From contig NZ_JACODZ010000005.1 of assembly GCF_014280965.1 (NCBI RefSeq), forward strand, positions 186,001 through 250,000: a stretch of DNA of 64,000 nt. The letters are read 5' to 3'. The notes under the pieces are model-generated. The model was not told the DNA's origin and searched no databases. It saw nothing but the letters and a program-made list of their open reading frames with translations. Numbering within the stretch: the first letter of the stretch is position 1; each line of letters starts with the position of its first letter. Positions 26,503 through 37,048 of the stretch are shown piece after piece. The translations under genes and the position numbers were made by a program. This DNA is from Echinicola salinicaeni (GTDB taxonomy: Bacteria > Bacteroidota > Bacteroidia > Cytophagales > Cyclobacteriaceae).

Positions 26503-28284
26503 ATGACGTTTGAAATTTCATTAGTACTTATCATTATCGGCCTAGCCATGGTGCTTTTTCTTACGGAGAAGTTCTCCATAGATACCGTATCCATCATGGT
26601 TATGATCAGCTTTATGGTTACGGGGATATTGAATTTTGAAGAAGGCGTTGCTGGCTTCAGCAACCCCGCCACCATTACAGTTGGAGCCATGTTCGTTATC
26701 AGTGCCGCAGTTTTTAAGACAGGGTCTCTCAATTCAATCAACATACTTTTCCTGCGAATGAGCAGAAAGAATGAATTCATGTTCCTACTGACACTTATGA
26801 TAGTTTCAGGCACCCTGTCTGCATTCATTAATGATACAGCAATCGTCGCTTTGATGATGCCAACGGTCCTGAAAATATCAAAAGACACCAAGATACCTCC
26901 TTCCAAGCTTTTAATGCCACTGTCCTTTGGAGCCTTGATGGGGGGCGTTTGTACGCTTTTGGGTACCAGTACCAATATTCTAGTGAGTGGTATAGCTGAA
27001 AGCAATGGGGTTAAACCATTCGGAATATTCGAAATGACCGGAATGGGAATCATTTTTTTACTTGTTGGAATCACCTATATGATGACCATAGGCAGATGGT
27101 TAATTCCTAGCAGACAACCTGCCAGAGAATTATCCGAAACTTTTGACTTAGGAGATTATATCACAGAGATATTTGTCACCCACAAATTTGAGGATATTGG
27201 AAAATCCATTCGATCAGCCAAATTCTTCAACGACTATAATGTAGAAGCTGTACAGATTATCCGTGACAATGGGGATAAGATCAATGCCTATAAATACACC
27301 TCTATCCGATTAAACGACACCATTAGGATAACTTGTGACAAGGAAACATTAACACAAATCAGAAATGTGCCGGGAATAGAATTAAAAATTGATCTTAAAC
27401 TCAAAGATGAAGATTTTAAGTTTCAGGGGCACAAATTATATGAAATGGTTGTCCCTCCAAACTCAAACCTCATCAATAATACCGTAAAATCTGTAGACTT
27501 TAGGGCTACCTTTCCCGGACTTACAGTACTCGCCATCAGGCACAGAAATGATATTCTCAACAAAAAGTTAAAGCATACCAAAATTTCGGCTGGTGATGTC
27601 TTATTAGTACGGGGTGATGAGGAAGTCGTAGGACAAATAAAAGGTGGAGAAAACTTATTGATCATTTCTGAAGATACTACCCCTAGAATTAACTGGAAAA
27701 AAATTGTCCAAACCCTTCTTATCGTAATTTCCGTAATCACCTTGGCAGGTTTAAAAATTCTTCCCATAACCATTGCTGCTATTGTTGGTGTGGTATTACT
27801 TGTTATGCTGAAATCCATCACAACAGACGAAGCATATAGGGCCATAGACTGGAAAGTACTATTTATGCTAGCCGGAATTCTATCTATGGGAGCTGCTCTA
27901 GAAAAGACGGGGGCCTCCACACTATTGGCTAATCTACTTATAGAACAATTGGGCAATTATGGCCCCAGAAGCATTTTAAGTGTAGTCTTTGGACTGACTT
28001 TTTTGATCACCAATTTCATGTCCAATAATGCCACCGCAGCGCTATTGGCACCTATAGCCATATCCATATCTACTGCTTTGGAAGTAAGCGACAGGCCGTT
28101 TTTAATGGCAGTAACCTTTGGCGCATCTTTAAGCTTTATGACTCCAATGGGATATCAAACCAATACCATGATCTATACTCCGGGCAATTATAAATTTGTG
28201 GACTACTTAAAAGTGGGAACTCCTTTAAACATCATATATTGGATCATTGCCACCATATGTATCCCGATATTTTTCCCATTTTAA
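26503..28284 (+). CDS. SLC13 (DASS/citrate-sulfate) family permease with two RCK_C domains
   Basis: A 593-residue inner-membrane transporter. The first membrane half has the FINDTAIVALMMP hairpin motif near 107-119, the second half has MSNNATAALLAP near 505-516, the twin SNT-type motifs of DASS transporters. Between them (about 205-390) lie two TrkA-C/RCK_C ligand domains (FEDIGKSIRSAKFF, LYEMVVPPNSNLINNTVKSVDFR). This layout is that of SLC13-like anion permeases (dicarboxylate, sulfate or similar); the substrate is not predictable. It is coupled to DUF202 by a 3-nt gap. Confidence 0.88.
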   Translation: MTFEISLVLIIIGLAMVLFLTEKFSIDTVSIMVMISFMVTGILNFEEGVAGFSNPATITVGAMFVISAAVFKTGSLNSINILFLRMSRKNEFMFLLTLMIVSGTLSAFINDTAIVALMMPTVLKISKDTKIPPSKLLMPLSFGALMGGVCTLLGTSTNILVSGIAESNGVKPFGIFEMTGMGIIFLLVGITYMMTIGRWLIPSRQPARELSETFDLGDYITEIFVTHKFEDIGKSIRSAKFFNDYNVEAVQIIRDNGDKINAYKYTSIRLNDTIRITCDKETLTQIRNVPGIELKIDLKLKDEDFKFQGHKLYEMVVPPNSNLINNTVKSVDFRATFPGLTVLAIRHRNDILNKKLKHTKISAGDVLLVRGDEEVVGQIKGGENLLIISEDTTPRINWKKIVQTLLIVISVITLAGLKILPITIAAIVGVVLLVMLKSITTDEAYRAIDWKVLFMLAGILSMGAALEKTGASTLLANLLIEQLGNYGPRSILSVVFGLTFLITNFMSNNATAALLAPIAISISTALEVSDRPFLMAVTFGASLSFMTPMGYQTNTMIYTPGNYKFVDYLKVGTPLNIIYWIIATICIPIFFPF

Positions 28285-28299
28285 ACCATAACTAAAGTT

Positions 28300-28329
28300 T
28301 TTGAGCTAGAAGAGTATTTTCTACTTTTG
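28300..28329 (+). promoter_or_regulatory. Candidate Bacteroidota promoter (TTTG-N18-TACTTTTG) for the TerC gene
   Basis: TTTG at 28300-28303 and TACTTTTG at 28322-28329 match the -33/-7 consensus of Bacteroidota with 18 nt between them. It lies 20 nt before the TerC start codon and would give a leader of about 12-15 nt. Confidence 0.6.
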
Positions 28330-28348
28330 CAGTTCTAAAAAAATTAAA

Positions 28349-29359
28349 ATGGATTATTTCAAGGAAGAAGGCTTTACCCTTATTAGTTTTGGCTTGATCA
28401 TAATAAGCATGCTGGCCATCGACTTGTTTCTTTTCAATAGAAAAGCTCGAAAAATAAATATAAAAGAAGCCCTATTTTGGTCAATTATATGGATAGGGCT
28501 TGGATTACTTTTTGGGCTGTACCTGTTTTTTAATTTGGGAGTAGAAAAAGCTTCTCAATATTATACAGCTTTCCTGATAGAAAAAGCGCTAAGCGTGGAC
28601 AATCTTTTTGTATTTATCATGGTATTTAAATTCTTCAAAGTTCCCGATAAATATCAGCACAAAGTCCTTTTCTATGGGATCATTGGAGCTATCGTTATGA
28701 GGGCTATATTTATTTTCTTTGGAATTACACTTATTGAATTAAGCTATCTCCCTTCTTTTGAAATATGGGGAAATACTATTAGAATTAACTTTATTCTTAC
28801 GCTTTTCGGTTTTTTCTTGCTTTATGCAGGTTGGAAATCACTACTTCCTGAAGATGAAGGTGATCAGGAAGACTATAACAATACCATTGGGACAAAAATA
28901 ATCCATAAATTATTTCCCGTAGATCCAAAATTTCATGGAGACAAGTTCTTCGTCAGAATCAATGGGAGAAAATTAGCCACCCAACTATTAGTGGTACTAG
29001 CAGTGATTGAGATCACTGACTTACTCTTCGCAGTTGACTCTATTCCCGCCATATTCGCTGTTTCTAATGATCCTATAATTCTTTACACCTCTAATATTTT
29101 TGCTATTCTAGGCTTAAGAGCATTGTATTTCTTGTTGGCTTCTGCATTTGATCTCTTTGGATACCTTAAATATGGCTTGGCTTTTATACTTGCTTTTATT
29201 GGACTAAAAATGATCATTTCTTCATTTTACCATATACCTTCATCCATATCATTAGGTATTGTGGGGTCAATTCTAACTTTTTGTTTAATCCTATCAATAA
29301 AAAAACACAAATCACAAAGAACTCAATATGAAACAATTACAAACAACAAAAAATTTTAA
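28349..29359 (+). CDS. TerC/Alx family membrane protein
   Basis: A 336-residue, about nine-helix inner-membrane protein. TerC-family acidic motifs are present: EKALSVDNLFVFIMVFKFFKVP at about 74-95 and the paired EITDLLFAVDSIPAIFAVSNDP near 221-242. Related proteins (Alx, MeeF/YceF, TerC) export manganese or assist metal loading of exoenzymes, and original members are linked to tellurite resistance. No other ter genes are in the window, so a manganese role is the more likely one (inference). It has its own promoter, and a small membrane protein gene follows. Confidence 0.88.
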   Translation: MDYFKEEGFTLISFGLIIISMLAIDLFLFNRKARKINIKEALFWSIIWIGLGLLFGLYLFFNLGVEKASQYYTAFLIEKALSVDNLFVFIMVFKFFKVPDKYQHKVLFYGIIGAIVMRAIFIFFGITLIELSYLPSFEIWGNTIRINFILTLFGFFLLYAGWKSLLPEDEGDQEDYNNTIGTKIIHKLFPVDPKFHGDKFFVRINGRKLATQLLVVLAVIEITDLLFAVDSIPAIFAVSNDPIILYTSNIFAILGLRALYFLLASAFDLFGYLKYGLAFILAFIGLKMIISSFYHIPSSISLGIVGSILTFCLILSIKKHKSQRTQYETITNNKKF

Positions 29360-29432
29360 ATCAACTTTTATAAAAAAAAATAATCTTTGGTAGGTTTTTT
29401 GAACAGTTTGATATAAATCAATATAAAAACAT

Positions 29433-29642
29433 ATGAAAACCATTGGAATTATTTTGATCATAGCTGGAATAGCTATGTTTTTCGTAACTGGTTTTTCTTT
29501 TACCACGGAAGAAACCGTTATTGATGCCGGGCCAATTGAGCTAAGCGCAGAAAAAGAAAAAAATGTAAACTGGCCACCTTATGCAGGCGGGGCTTCAATT
29601 ATTGCTGGCCTGATCTTTTTGGGCTTATCTAAGAAAAAATAA
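29433..29642 (+). CDS. Small two-helix membrane protein, conserved hypothetical
   Basis: A 69-residue protein with a hydrophobic helix at each end (about 4-21 and 48-65) joined by a polar loop (TTEETVIDAGPIELSAEKEKNVNWPPY) and a Lys-rich C terminus. It has the composition and terminator expected of a real gene. It lies 73 nt after terC and may be read with it. I do not recognise a named family; similar short proteins are scattered in Bacteroidota. Confidence 0.65.
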   Translation: MKTIGIILIIAGIAMFFVTGFSFTTEETVIDAGPIELSAEKEKNVNWPPYAGGASIIAGLIFLGLSKKK

Positions 29643-29646
29643 ATTT

Positions 29647-29675
29647 GAGGGGAAGATTTCCCCTCTTTTTATTTT
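29647..29675 (+). terminator. Intrinsic terminator after the small membrane protein gene
   Basis: Stem GAGGGGA/TCCCCTC (29647-29653 with 29659-29665) followed by a T tract, 4 nt after the stop. A second hairpin with a T tail follows at 29691-29715. Confidence 0.85.
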
Positions 29676-29690
29676 ATTTTTAACCATTAG

Positions 29691-29715
29691 TCTCCTACCA
29701 AGGAGATTTTGTTTT
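29691..29715 (+). terminator. Second terminator-like hairpin upstream of the Ppx gene
   Basis: Stem TCTCCT/AGGAGA (29691-29696 with 29701-29706), loop ACCA, followed by TTTTGTTTT. It lies 35 nt before the Ppx start. It may be a back-up terminator or part of the Ppx leader. Confidence 0.5.
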
Positions 29716-29749
29716 AGGTGTAAAGACAGCATAATAAACCAGATCAAAC

Positions 29750-30646
29750 TTGAAGCTAGCAGCAGTAGACATTGGGTCAAATGCCATCAGATTGCAGATC
29801 ACCCATATCACCCACTACCAAAACAACATCAATTTCAAGAAATTAGAATATGTTAGATTTCCTTTAAGATTAGGAAAAGACGTATTTCATGACAAAAGAA
29901 TAAGCGACCAAAATCGTAGAAAATTCATCAAACTGATGAAAGCCTACAAATTACTCATCGATCTATATGAGGTGGACGATTATATGGTTTGTGCTACTTC
30001 TGCCATGAGAGAATCAGAAAACGGCCGAGATATAGCAGAAGAAGTGAAGGAGGATTTGGGTTTAAAAATCCAAATTATAGATGGAAATAAAGAAGCAGAC
30101 CTGATCAACATCGCCCTATGGAACTATATTGACCAAAAATCCTATCTTCATATTGATGTGGGAGGTGGAAGTACAGAACTCAATATATACCAAAACCAAC
30201 GAAAAGTGGCTAGTAAGTCCTTCAAAATAGGTTCCGTAAGAACGCTTGACAGCGGCCAATCCCCCAAGGTTTGGAAATCCATGCGAAGTTTTATAGAAGA
30301 AAACATAGATAAGAAACATAAGATCACCTGTATAGGTACAGGTGGAAACATCAACAAAATCTTTGAACTGTCCAATCCCAGGAAAAACAAAAGGTATCTT
30401 GACATCAATAAAATAAAAGAAATAAAGGCCTATCTGGAGGGATTCAGCTATGAAGAAAGGGTAAACCACTTGAATTTAAATCCAGATCGCGCTGATGTAA
30501 TTATACCAGCATCAAGCATTTATCTTGAAGCAATGGAAGCAGCTGAAGCTAGCAAAATGATTGTCCCTGATGTTGGCTTGAAAGATGGTGTCATGAATGT
30601 GCTCTTTGAGAAAAACAAGTCTAAATTGGCCATTTCAGCATTATAA
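29750..30646 (+). CDS. Ppx/GppA family exopolyphosphatase/phosphatase, short form
   Basis: A 298-residue cytosolic enzyme of the actin-like ASKHA fold. Landmarks are the N-terminal phosphate loop VDIGSNAIRLQI at about 6-17, ATSAMRESENG near 85, the second loop YLHIDVGGGSTELNIY near 135, and CIGTGGNINKI near 195. It has only the two core domains, without the C-terminal HD-like part of long Ppx. It hydrolyses polyphosphate or pppGpp. It is convergent with ppk1, which makes polyphosphate, and the two share a bidirectional terminator. The start is a TTG, since the Rossmann-like strand begins immediately. Confidence 0.87.
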   Translation: MKLAAVDIGSNAIRLQITHITHYQNNINFKKLEYVRFPLRLGKDVFHDKRISDQNRRKFIKLMKAYKLLIDLYEVDDYMVCATSAMRESENGRDIAEEVKEDLGLKIQIIDGNKEADLINIALWNYIDQKSYLHIDVGGGSTELNIYQNQRKVASKSFKIGSVRTLDSGQSPKVWKSMRSFIEENIDKKHKITCIGTGGNINKIFELSNPRKNKRYLDINKIKEIKAYLEGFSYEERVNHLNLNPDRADVIIPASSIYLEAMEAAEASKMIVPDVGLKDGVMNVLFEKNKSKLAISAL

Positions 30647-30648
30647 AA

Positions 30649-30684
30649 GAAAAGGCTGTCAATCTAAAAATGACAGCCTTTTGT
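30649..30684. terminator. Bidirectional terminator between convergent ppx and ppk1
   Basis: An 11-bp perfect stem (30651-30661 with 30671-30681, core AAAGGCTGTCA) with A/T-rich flanks on both sides, so a T tail exists in either direction. It lies 3 nt after the Ppx stop and 20 nt from the Ppk1 stop. Confidence 0.85.
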
Positions 30685-30704
30685 ATTACTTTTCAAACTA
30701 TATT

Positions 30705-32834
30705 TTACTGCAGTAAACGAACATTCTCTACGATCTCAGGAGTCAGCTTGAAAAATTCTTCGTGAATATTGAATGCCTCCTCATTTTCGCCAGGAGTCTT
30801 GGCTTTATAACTACCATCTTCCTGCATGATATAGGCATTAACATTGTCCTTTAGGTTATAGGCAATAATATTCATTAACTGCTTCTCTAAAAAAGGATCC
30901 TGAACCCTAAACAAGGATTCCAGTCTTTTTTCAAAACTCCTCACCATCATATCTGCACTTCCCGCATAAGTCCTGGTATCACCATTATTATGAAAATGAT
31001 ATATCCTCGAATGTTCAAGAAAGTCCCCTACAATTGAATAAACCTCAATATTCTCACTCAGTCCCTTTCTTCCTGGACGCAGACAACAAATCCCCCTCAC
31101 GATCAACTTCACTGGCACTCCACTTTGGGACGCCCTATACAACGCATGAATAGATTCGCTATCTTCCAAGCTATTTACCTTGATAAAAATTCCACATGGC
31201 AATCCTTTTTTGGCATTTTCAGCTTCATTTTCTATAAAACTGATCAACTGACTTCTCATGCCTTGAGGAGCTGTGATTAGGTTTTTATAACTACTAGGCA
31301 TAGAGTGTCCAGTAATTACATTAAAAAATTCAGAAACATCATTGGCCAATACTTCATTGGTCGTAAGCAAACCTAGATCTGTATATAACTTGGAAGTATC
31401 CTCATTATAATTTCCAGAGCCCAAATGCACATACCTGGTTACTTTATTTTCATCCTTCTTCACTATCAACAATAATTTAGTGTGCGTTTTGAAATTACTC
31501 ACACCATAAATCACAAAGCAACCTGCCTTCTGAAGTTTCTTGGCTTCTTGAATATTATTCTCTTCATCAAAACGGGCCTTAACCTCAAATAGTACGGAAA
31601 CATGTTTCCCATTTTCAACTGCTTTCAACAGGGCCGAAGTGATTCTTGAATGCTTCGCTAACCTGTAAATAGTCATTTTAATGGCCATTACATTCGGATC
31701 CTCAGCAGCCTGGTAAAGTAAATCGAAGATGGGTTCGATATTATTGTAAGGATGATGCAGTAATACATCTTTCTGCTTGAGGGTCTGGAAAATATCAGAC
31801 CTACCTGCCAATGGATAACTTAATGGTGCCACTTGGGCTGGTGGATGCCACATTCTGTCTTTAAACCGCTTATTTCCAATAATCTGCCAGAAACTTGTAA
31901 AATCCAGCATACTTTCCTTCTTGACTTTGAAAATACTGTCATTCTGGATTTTCCAACGATCTTTCAGCAAATTCATCATCCATTTGCTGTGCCCCTCCTC
32001 TATTTCAACCCGAACAACACGCCCTGTTTTCCTCTCATTAAGTTTCCGCTTAACTTCTTCAAGAAAATTGGAATCCATGTCCTCAGTTTCTTCCAAAGTA
32101 AAATCCCCATTCCTGGTAATTCTGAAAAGATTAATGGATTCAATCACTACATTCCTAAAAAGTGAAACGATATGTTCCCGAATAACCTCCTCAATAGGCA
32201 CATATACCACACCTTCTCCTCGCTCAATTTCAAAAAACCTTGGAATATTAGAGGGAATCTGTACAAATGATAGTTTTCTATTATCTTTTTTCTCTCCTGG
32301 ATTAATGGTTACCACCCCAAAAATCAACAGCTTGTTCATCAATATAGGAAAGGTATGATAGCCATCAAAAACCATAGGTGTGAGCATTGGATACACAGCC
32401 TTAAAGAAATACTCCCGTATTAGCTCCTGCTCATCATCATTAAGATTTTTAACATTGCTCAATACAAAGCCAGAAGCTTCCGTGTTAGGAAGTATTTCGT
32501 GGATAAAATGCTCATGCTGACGACTATGAAAAGCCTGGGAGTCCATCATCAGTTTTTCTTTGAATGGCTCTTCCCTTAGACCTGAATAGTCTATTCGCTC
32601 TTTATCATAATCCAGGTAATTATACAAAGACCCTACCCGGATCATAAAAAATTCATCAAGATTAGAGGCAGTAATCGCCATGAACTTCAGCTTTTCAAAA
32701 ATAGTCCTGGACTTCTTCTTAGATTGATCCAAAACCCTATCATTGAATTTAACCCAACTCAAGTCCCTGCTCACCAGGTCACTGCTATCTATCTTACTTA
32801 TAAATTTATCTTTTTGAATGACATCCATCTCCAT
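30705..32834 (-). CDS. ppk1: Polyphosphate kinase 1
   Basis: A 709-residue enzyme that reversibly polymerises ATP gamma-phosphate into polyphosphate. The N domain holds DLSWVKFNDRVLDQS near 22, and the head domain follows. The two PLD-like catalytic halves contain YVHLGSGNYNEDT (phospho-accepting His near residue 467) and DFLEHSRIYHFHNNGDT (second His near 607), and the C terminus has YAGSADMMVRSFEKRLE. Length and motif spacing are normal. It is convergent with a Ppx-type phosphatase. ATG 32828 is an alternative start two codons in. Confidence 0.95.
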   Translation of the reverse strand: MEMDVIQKDKFISKIDSSDLVSRDLSWVKFNDRVLDQSKKKSRTIFEKLKFMAITASNLDEFFMIRVGSLYNYLDYDKERIDYSGLREEPFKEKLMMDSQAFHSRQHEHFIHEILPNTEASGFVLSNVKNLNDDEQELIREYFFKAVYPMLTPMVFDGYHTFPILMNKLLIFGVVTINPGEKKDNRKLSFVQIPSNIPRFFEIERGEGVVYVPIEEVIREHIVSLFRNVVIESINLFRITRNGDFTLEETEDMDSNFLEEVKRKLNERKTGRVVRVEIEEGHSKWMMNLLKDRWKIQNDSIFKVKKESMLDFTSFWQIIGNKRFKDRMWHPPAQVAPLSYPLAGRSDIFQTLKQKDVLLHHPYNNIEPIFDLLYQAAEDPNVMAIKMTIYRLAKHSRITSALLKAVENGKHVSVLFEVKARFDEENNIQEAKKLQKAGCFVIYGVSNFKTHTKLLLIVKKDENKVTRYVHLGSGNYNEDTSKLYTDLGLLTTNEVLANDVSEFFNVITGHSMPSSYKNLITAPQGMRSQLISFIENEAENAKKGLPCGIFIKVNSLEDSESIHALYRASQSGVPVKLIVRGICCLRPGRKGLSENIEVYSIVGDFLEHSRIYHFHNNGDTRTYAGSADMMVRSFEKRLESLFRVQDPFLEKQLMNIIAYNLKDNVNAYIMQEDGSYKAKTPGENEEAFNIHEEFFKLTPEIVENVRLLQ

Positions 32835-32862
32835 ATTACAAACTTCTGAATATAAATTATTT

Positions 32863-32893
32863 TAAAAATAATGGTTATCGACGATAATTCAAG
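32863..32893 (-). promoter_or_regulatory. Candidate ppk1 promoter (CTTG ... TATTTTTA)
   Basis: On the minus strand, CTTG (32893-32890) and TATTTTTA (32870-32863) are spaced like the -33 and -7 boxes of Bacteroidota, with one mismatch in each. It lies about 30 nt before the start of ppk1. Confidence 0.3.
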
Positions 32894-32898
32894 ATAAG

Positions 32899-32925
32899 TA
32901 AAAAAGGGGCTAGTCGCCCCCCTTT
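32899..32925 (-). terminator. Intrinsic terminator of gyrB
   Basis: Inverted repeat GGGGC (32906-32910) with GCCCC (32916-32920). On the minus strand the stem runs into TTTTTTAC. It lies about 20 nt after the gyrB stop. Confidence 0.75.
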
Positions 32926-32946
32926 TCTTCCTAAATTTATGCTTTA

Positions 32947-34998
<2,052 letters not shown>

Positions 34999-35042
34999 CT
35001 ATATAAACACAAAAAATCCAACCTCAAACCCAATACCAAAAC

Positions 35043-35414
35043 CTAGTATTGATTTGTCCTCAACATCACCAAAGTACAACCTTCTATTGTTTCAATTCCC
35101 TCTGCTACTAACCGTCCTTTAAAACCTTGATTTTCAGAACCCGGATTAAAAATCACCCTTTTTGGATTTAAGGAAACAATATAATCTTCCCATTCTGCCT
35201 GATGGGATGGATTGATGTACATGGTTACTGTATCTACACCTTCAATAGCAGGTTTACCTTTTAAATCAATGATTTTTTCACCGCTCACCTCTCCACCGTG
35301 AATACTCATTGGTACAATAGGCTGTCCATATTCCCTTAACATGTTTGCAGCCAAATAGGCATACCTCCCGGGTTTATCTGTCGCTCCAATTATAACTGTT
35401 TTCTTTTTATCCAT
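35043..35414 (-). CDS. CoA-binding domain protein (CoA_binding_2)
   Basis: A 123-residue cytosolic single-domain Rossmann protein: TVIIGATDKPGRYAYLAANMLREYG at about 6-30, IDLKGKPAIEGVDTVTMYINP near 49, and RVIFNPGSENQGF near 86. It resembles the YccU-type CoA-binding family, whose role is unknown. It overlaps the upstream FAD protein gene by 8 nt, so translation is coupled and a joint role is possible. gyrB begins 137 nt downstream and is probably separate. Confidence 0.85.
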   Translation of the reverse strand: MDKKKTVIIGATDKPGRYAYLAANMLREYGQPIVPMSIHGGEVSGEKIIDLKGKPAIEGVDTVTMYINPSHQAEWEDYIVSLNPKRVIFNPGSENQGFKGRLVAEGIETIEGCTLVMLRTNQY

Positions 35415-36984
35415 ATTTCTCTAATAATTTTTCAGCACAACGCTCCCCATCCATCGCTGCAGAAACAATGCCACCAGCATACCCAGCGCCTTCTCCACAA
35501 GGATATAAACCTTTGATAATAGGATGTTCAAAGCTCTCCTTTTCTCTAGGCACCCTCACAGGTGAAGAGGTCCTGCTTTCAACTCCAATGATTTGCGCAT
35601 CATTGGTAAGATAACCTCTCATTTTCTTGCCAAATCCCCTAAATGCATTCCTAAGCCTATCTGCTACAAATTCAGGTAACACTTCTTTTCCCATATCAAC
35701 GGAATTTAGACCGGGCTGATAGGAAGTTCCCAATAAATCTTTGCTTGTTCTACCATTTACAAAATCTACCAAACGTTGTGCAGGGGCAACCTGGCTTTTT
35801 CCTCCTGACTCCCATGCCGCCTTTTCTACATCAGCTTGAAACATCATGGCAGCCAGCTCTCCATATTTTTGATATTGGGGAATGTCCTCCAACTCTACTG
35901 CTGCCACAATCCCTGAATTGGCAAATTTACTGTCTCTTCTACTCGGACTCATCCCATTGACTACAAGCTCACCTGGAGCTGTGGCTGCAGGAACGATGAA
36001 TCCACCAGGGCACATGCAAAAGGAAAAGACACCTCTTTGTTTTCCTTCATACATCGTCTGTTGTACCAAGGCATAAGAAGAAGCAGGCAAATAAGCCCCT
36101 CTATCTCCAGAACAATGGTATTGGATTTTATCAATCAATTCCTGACTATGCTCTACCCTTACCCCTAGGGCAAAAGGTTTGGCTTCAATCAGAATTTCCC
36201 TTTCCTTAAGCAAATGAAAAATATCTCTCGCTGAATGTCCAGTTGCAAGGATAACACCCAGACCGAGGATCTTTTCTCCCTCTTCCGTGACAACACCTTT
36301 CATTTCCTTGCTCTCAATGATAAAGTCGGTCACTTTTGTATTGAACAAGATTTCTCCACCTGCATCTAAAATGCTTTGTCTTAATTCAGCTACCAGTTTG
36401 GGGAGTTTATTGGTACCGATATGAGGATGGGCATCCACCAAAATATCTTCCCTGGCCCCATGGGCAACCAAAATCTCCAACACCCGCCTGACATCTCCTC
36501 TTTTCTTGGATCGGGTGTAGAGCTTTCCGTCTGAATAGGTACCTGCCCCGCCTTCTCCAAAACAGTAATTCGATTCTGGATTTACTGTATGGTCCTTATT
36601 GATCGCTGCCAGATCTCTCCTTCTGGCCCTAACATCCTTCCCCCGCTCTATTACTATTGGCCTTGCACCCAACTCGATACATCTCAGTGCCGCAAACAAT
36701 CCTGCCGGACCTGCTCCCACAATGATTACAGGATCTGAATTGGAAACATTCATATATTCCTTAACGGCTGTAATCCTTGGGCTTGGATCCTCATTGATGA
36801 ACACTTCGGAACTTACATTGATCTTTACCTGCTTACCCCTTGCATCAATGGATCGCTTGGCCTGGCGTATAACTATTCGGTCATCCGTTCCTTGAAGTCC
36901 AAGAGACTTTTTAACTGCCAATTCAAATTTTTCTGAATCAAAAGCCACTTGAGGACTTAGCCTAAGTTGTATTTCTTTTTTCAT
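35407..36984 (-). CDS. FAD-dependent oxidoreductase of the COG2509 type
   Basis: A 525-residue flavoprotein. A small N-terminal domain (KEIQLRLSPQVAFDSEKFELAVKKSLGL) precedes the FAD-binding Rossmann fold with IIVGAGPAGLFAALRCIELGARPIVIERG at about 88-116 and ATGHSARDIF near 247. It ends with GLYPCGEGAGYAGGIVSAAMDGERCAE. It contains GEGGAGTYSDGKLYT near 145, characteristic of this uncharacterised dehydrogenase family. The substrate is unknown. It overlaps the CoA-binding gene by 8 nt and lies 64 nt after the tryptophan dioxygenase gene on the same strand, so an operon of the three is possible. Confidence 0.87.
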   Translation of the reverse strand: MKKEIQLRLSPQVAFDSEKFELAVKKSLGLQGTDDRIVIRQAKRSIDARGKQVKINVSSEVFINEDPSPRITAVKEYMNVSNSDPVIIVGAGPAGLFAALRCIELGARPIVIERGKDVRARRRDLAAINKDHTVNPESNYCFGEGGAGTYSDGKLYTRSKKRGDVRRVLEILVAHGAREDILVDAHPHIGTNKLPKLVAELRQSILDAGGEILFNTKVTDFIIESKEMKGVVTEEGEKILGLGVILATGHSARDIFHLLKEREILIEAKPFALGVRVEHSQELIDKIQYHCSGDRGAYLPASSYALVQQTMYEGKQRGVFSFCMCPGGFIVPAATAPGELVVNGMSPSRRDSKFANSGIVAAVELEDIPQYQKYGELAAMMFQADVEKAAWESGGKSQVAPAQRLVDFVNGRTSKDLLGTSYQPGLNSVDMGKEVLPEFVADRLRNAFRGFGKKMRGYLTNDAQIIGVESRTSSPVRVPREKESFEHPIIKGLYPCGEGAGYAGGIVSAAMDGERCAEKLLEKYG

Positions 36985-37048
36985 AGTAAGGTATCTATCC
37001 TTAAATCATATCTAATTTTACTTAAGCATATCGGTCATTTATACCAAC

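Noticed and set aside
26484-27074. A 196-codon frame antisense to the SLC13 permease gene
   Set aside because: It lies entirely opposite a well-supported transporter gene and its Ile/Thr/Pro-rich product is what the reverse of a membrane-helix gene gives.
28349-29359. A tellurite resistance operon around the TerC gene
   Set aside because: No other ter genes are present; a TerC/Alx protein alone is better read as a metal homeostasis protein.
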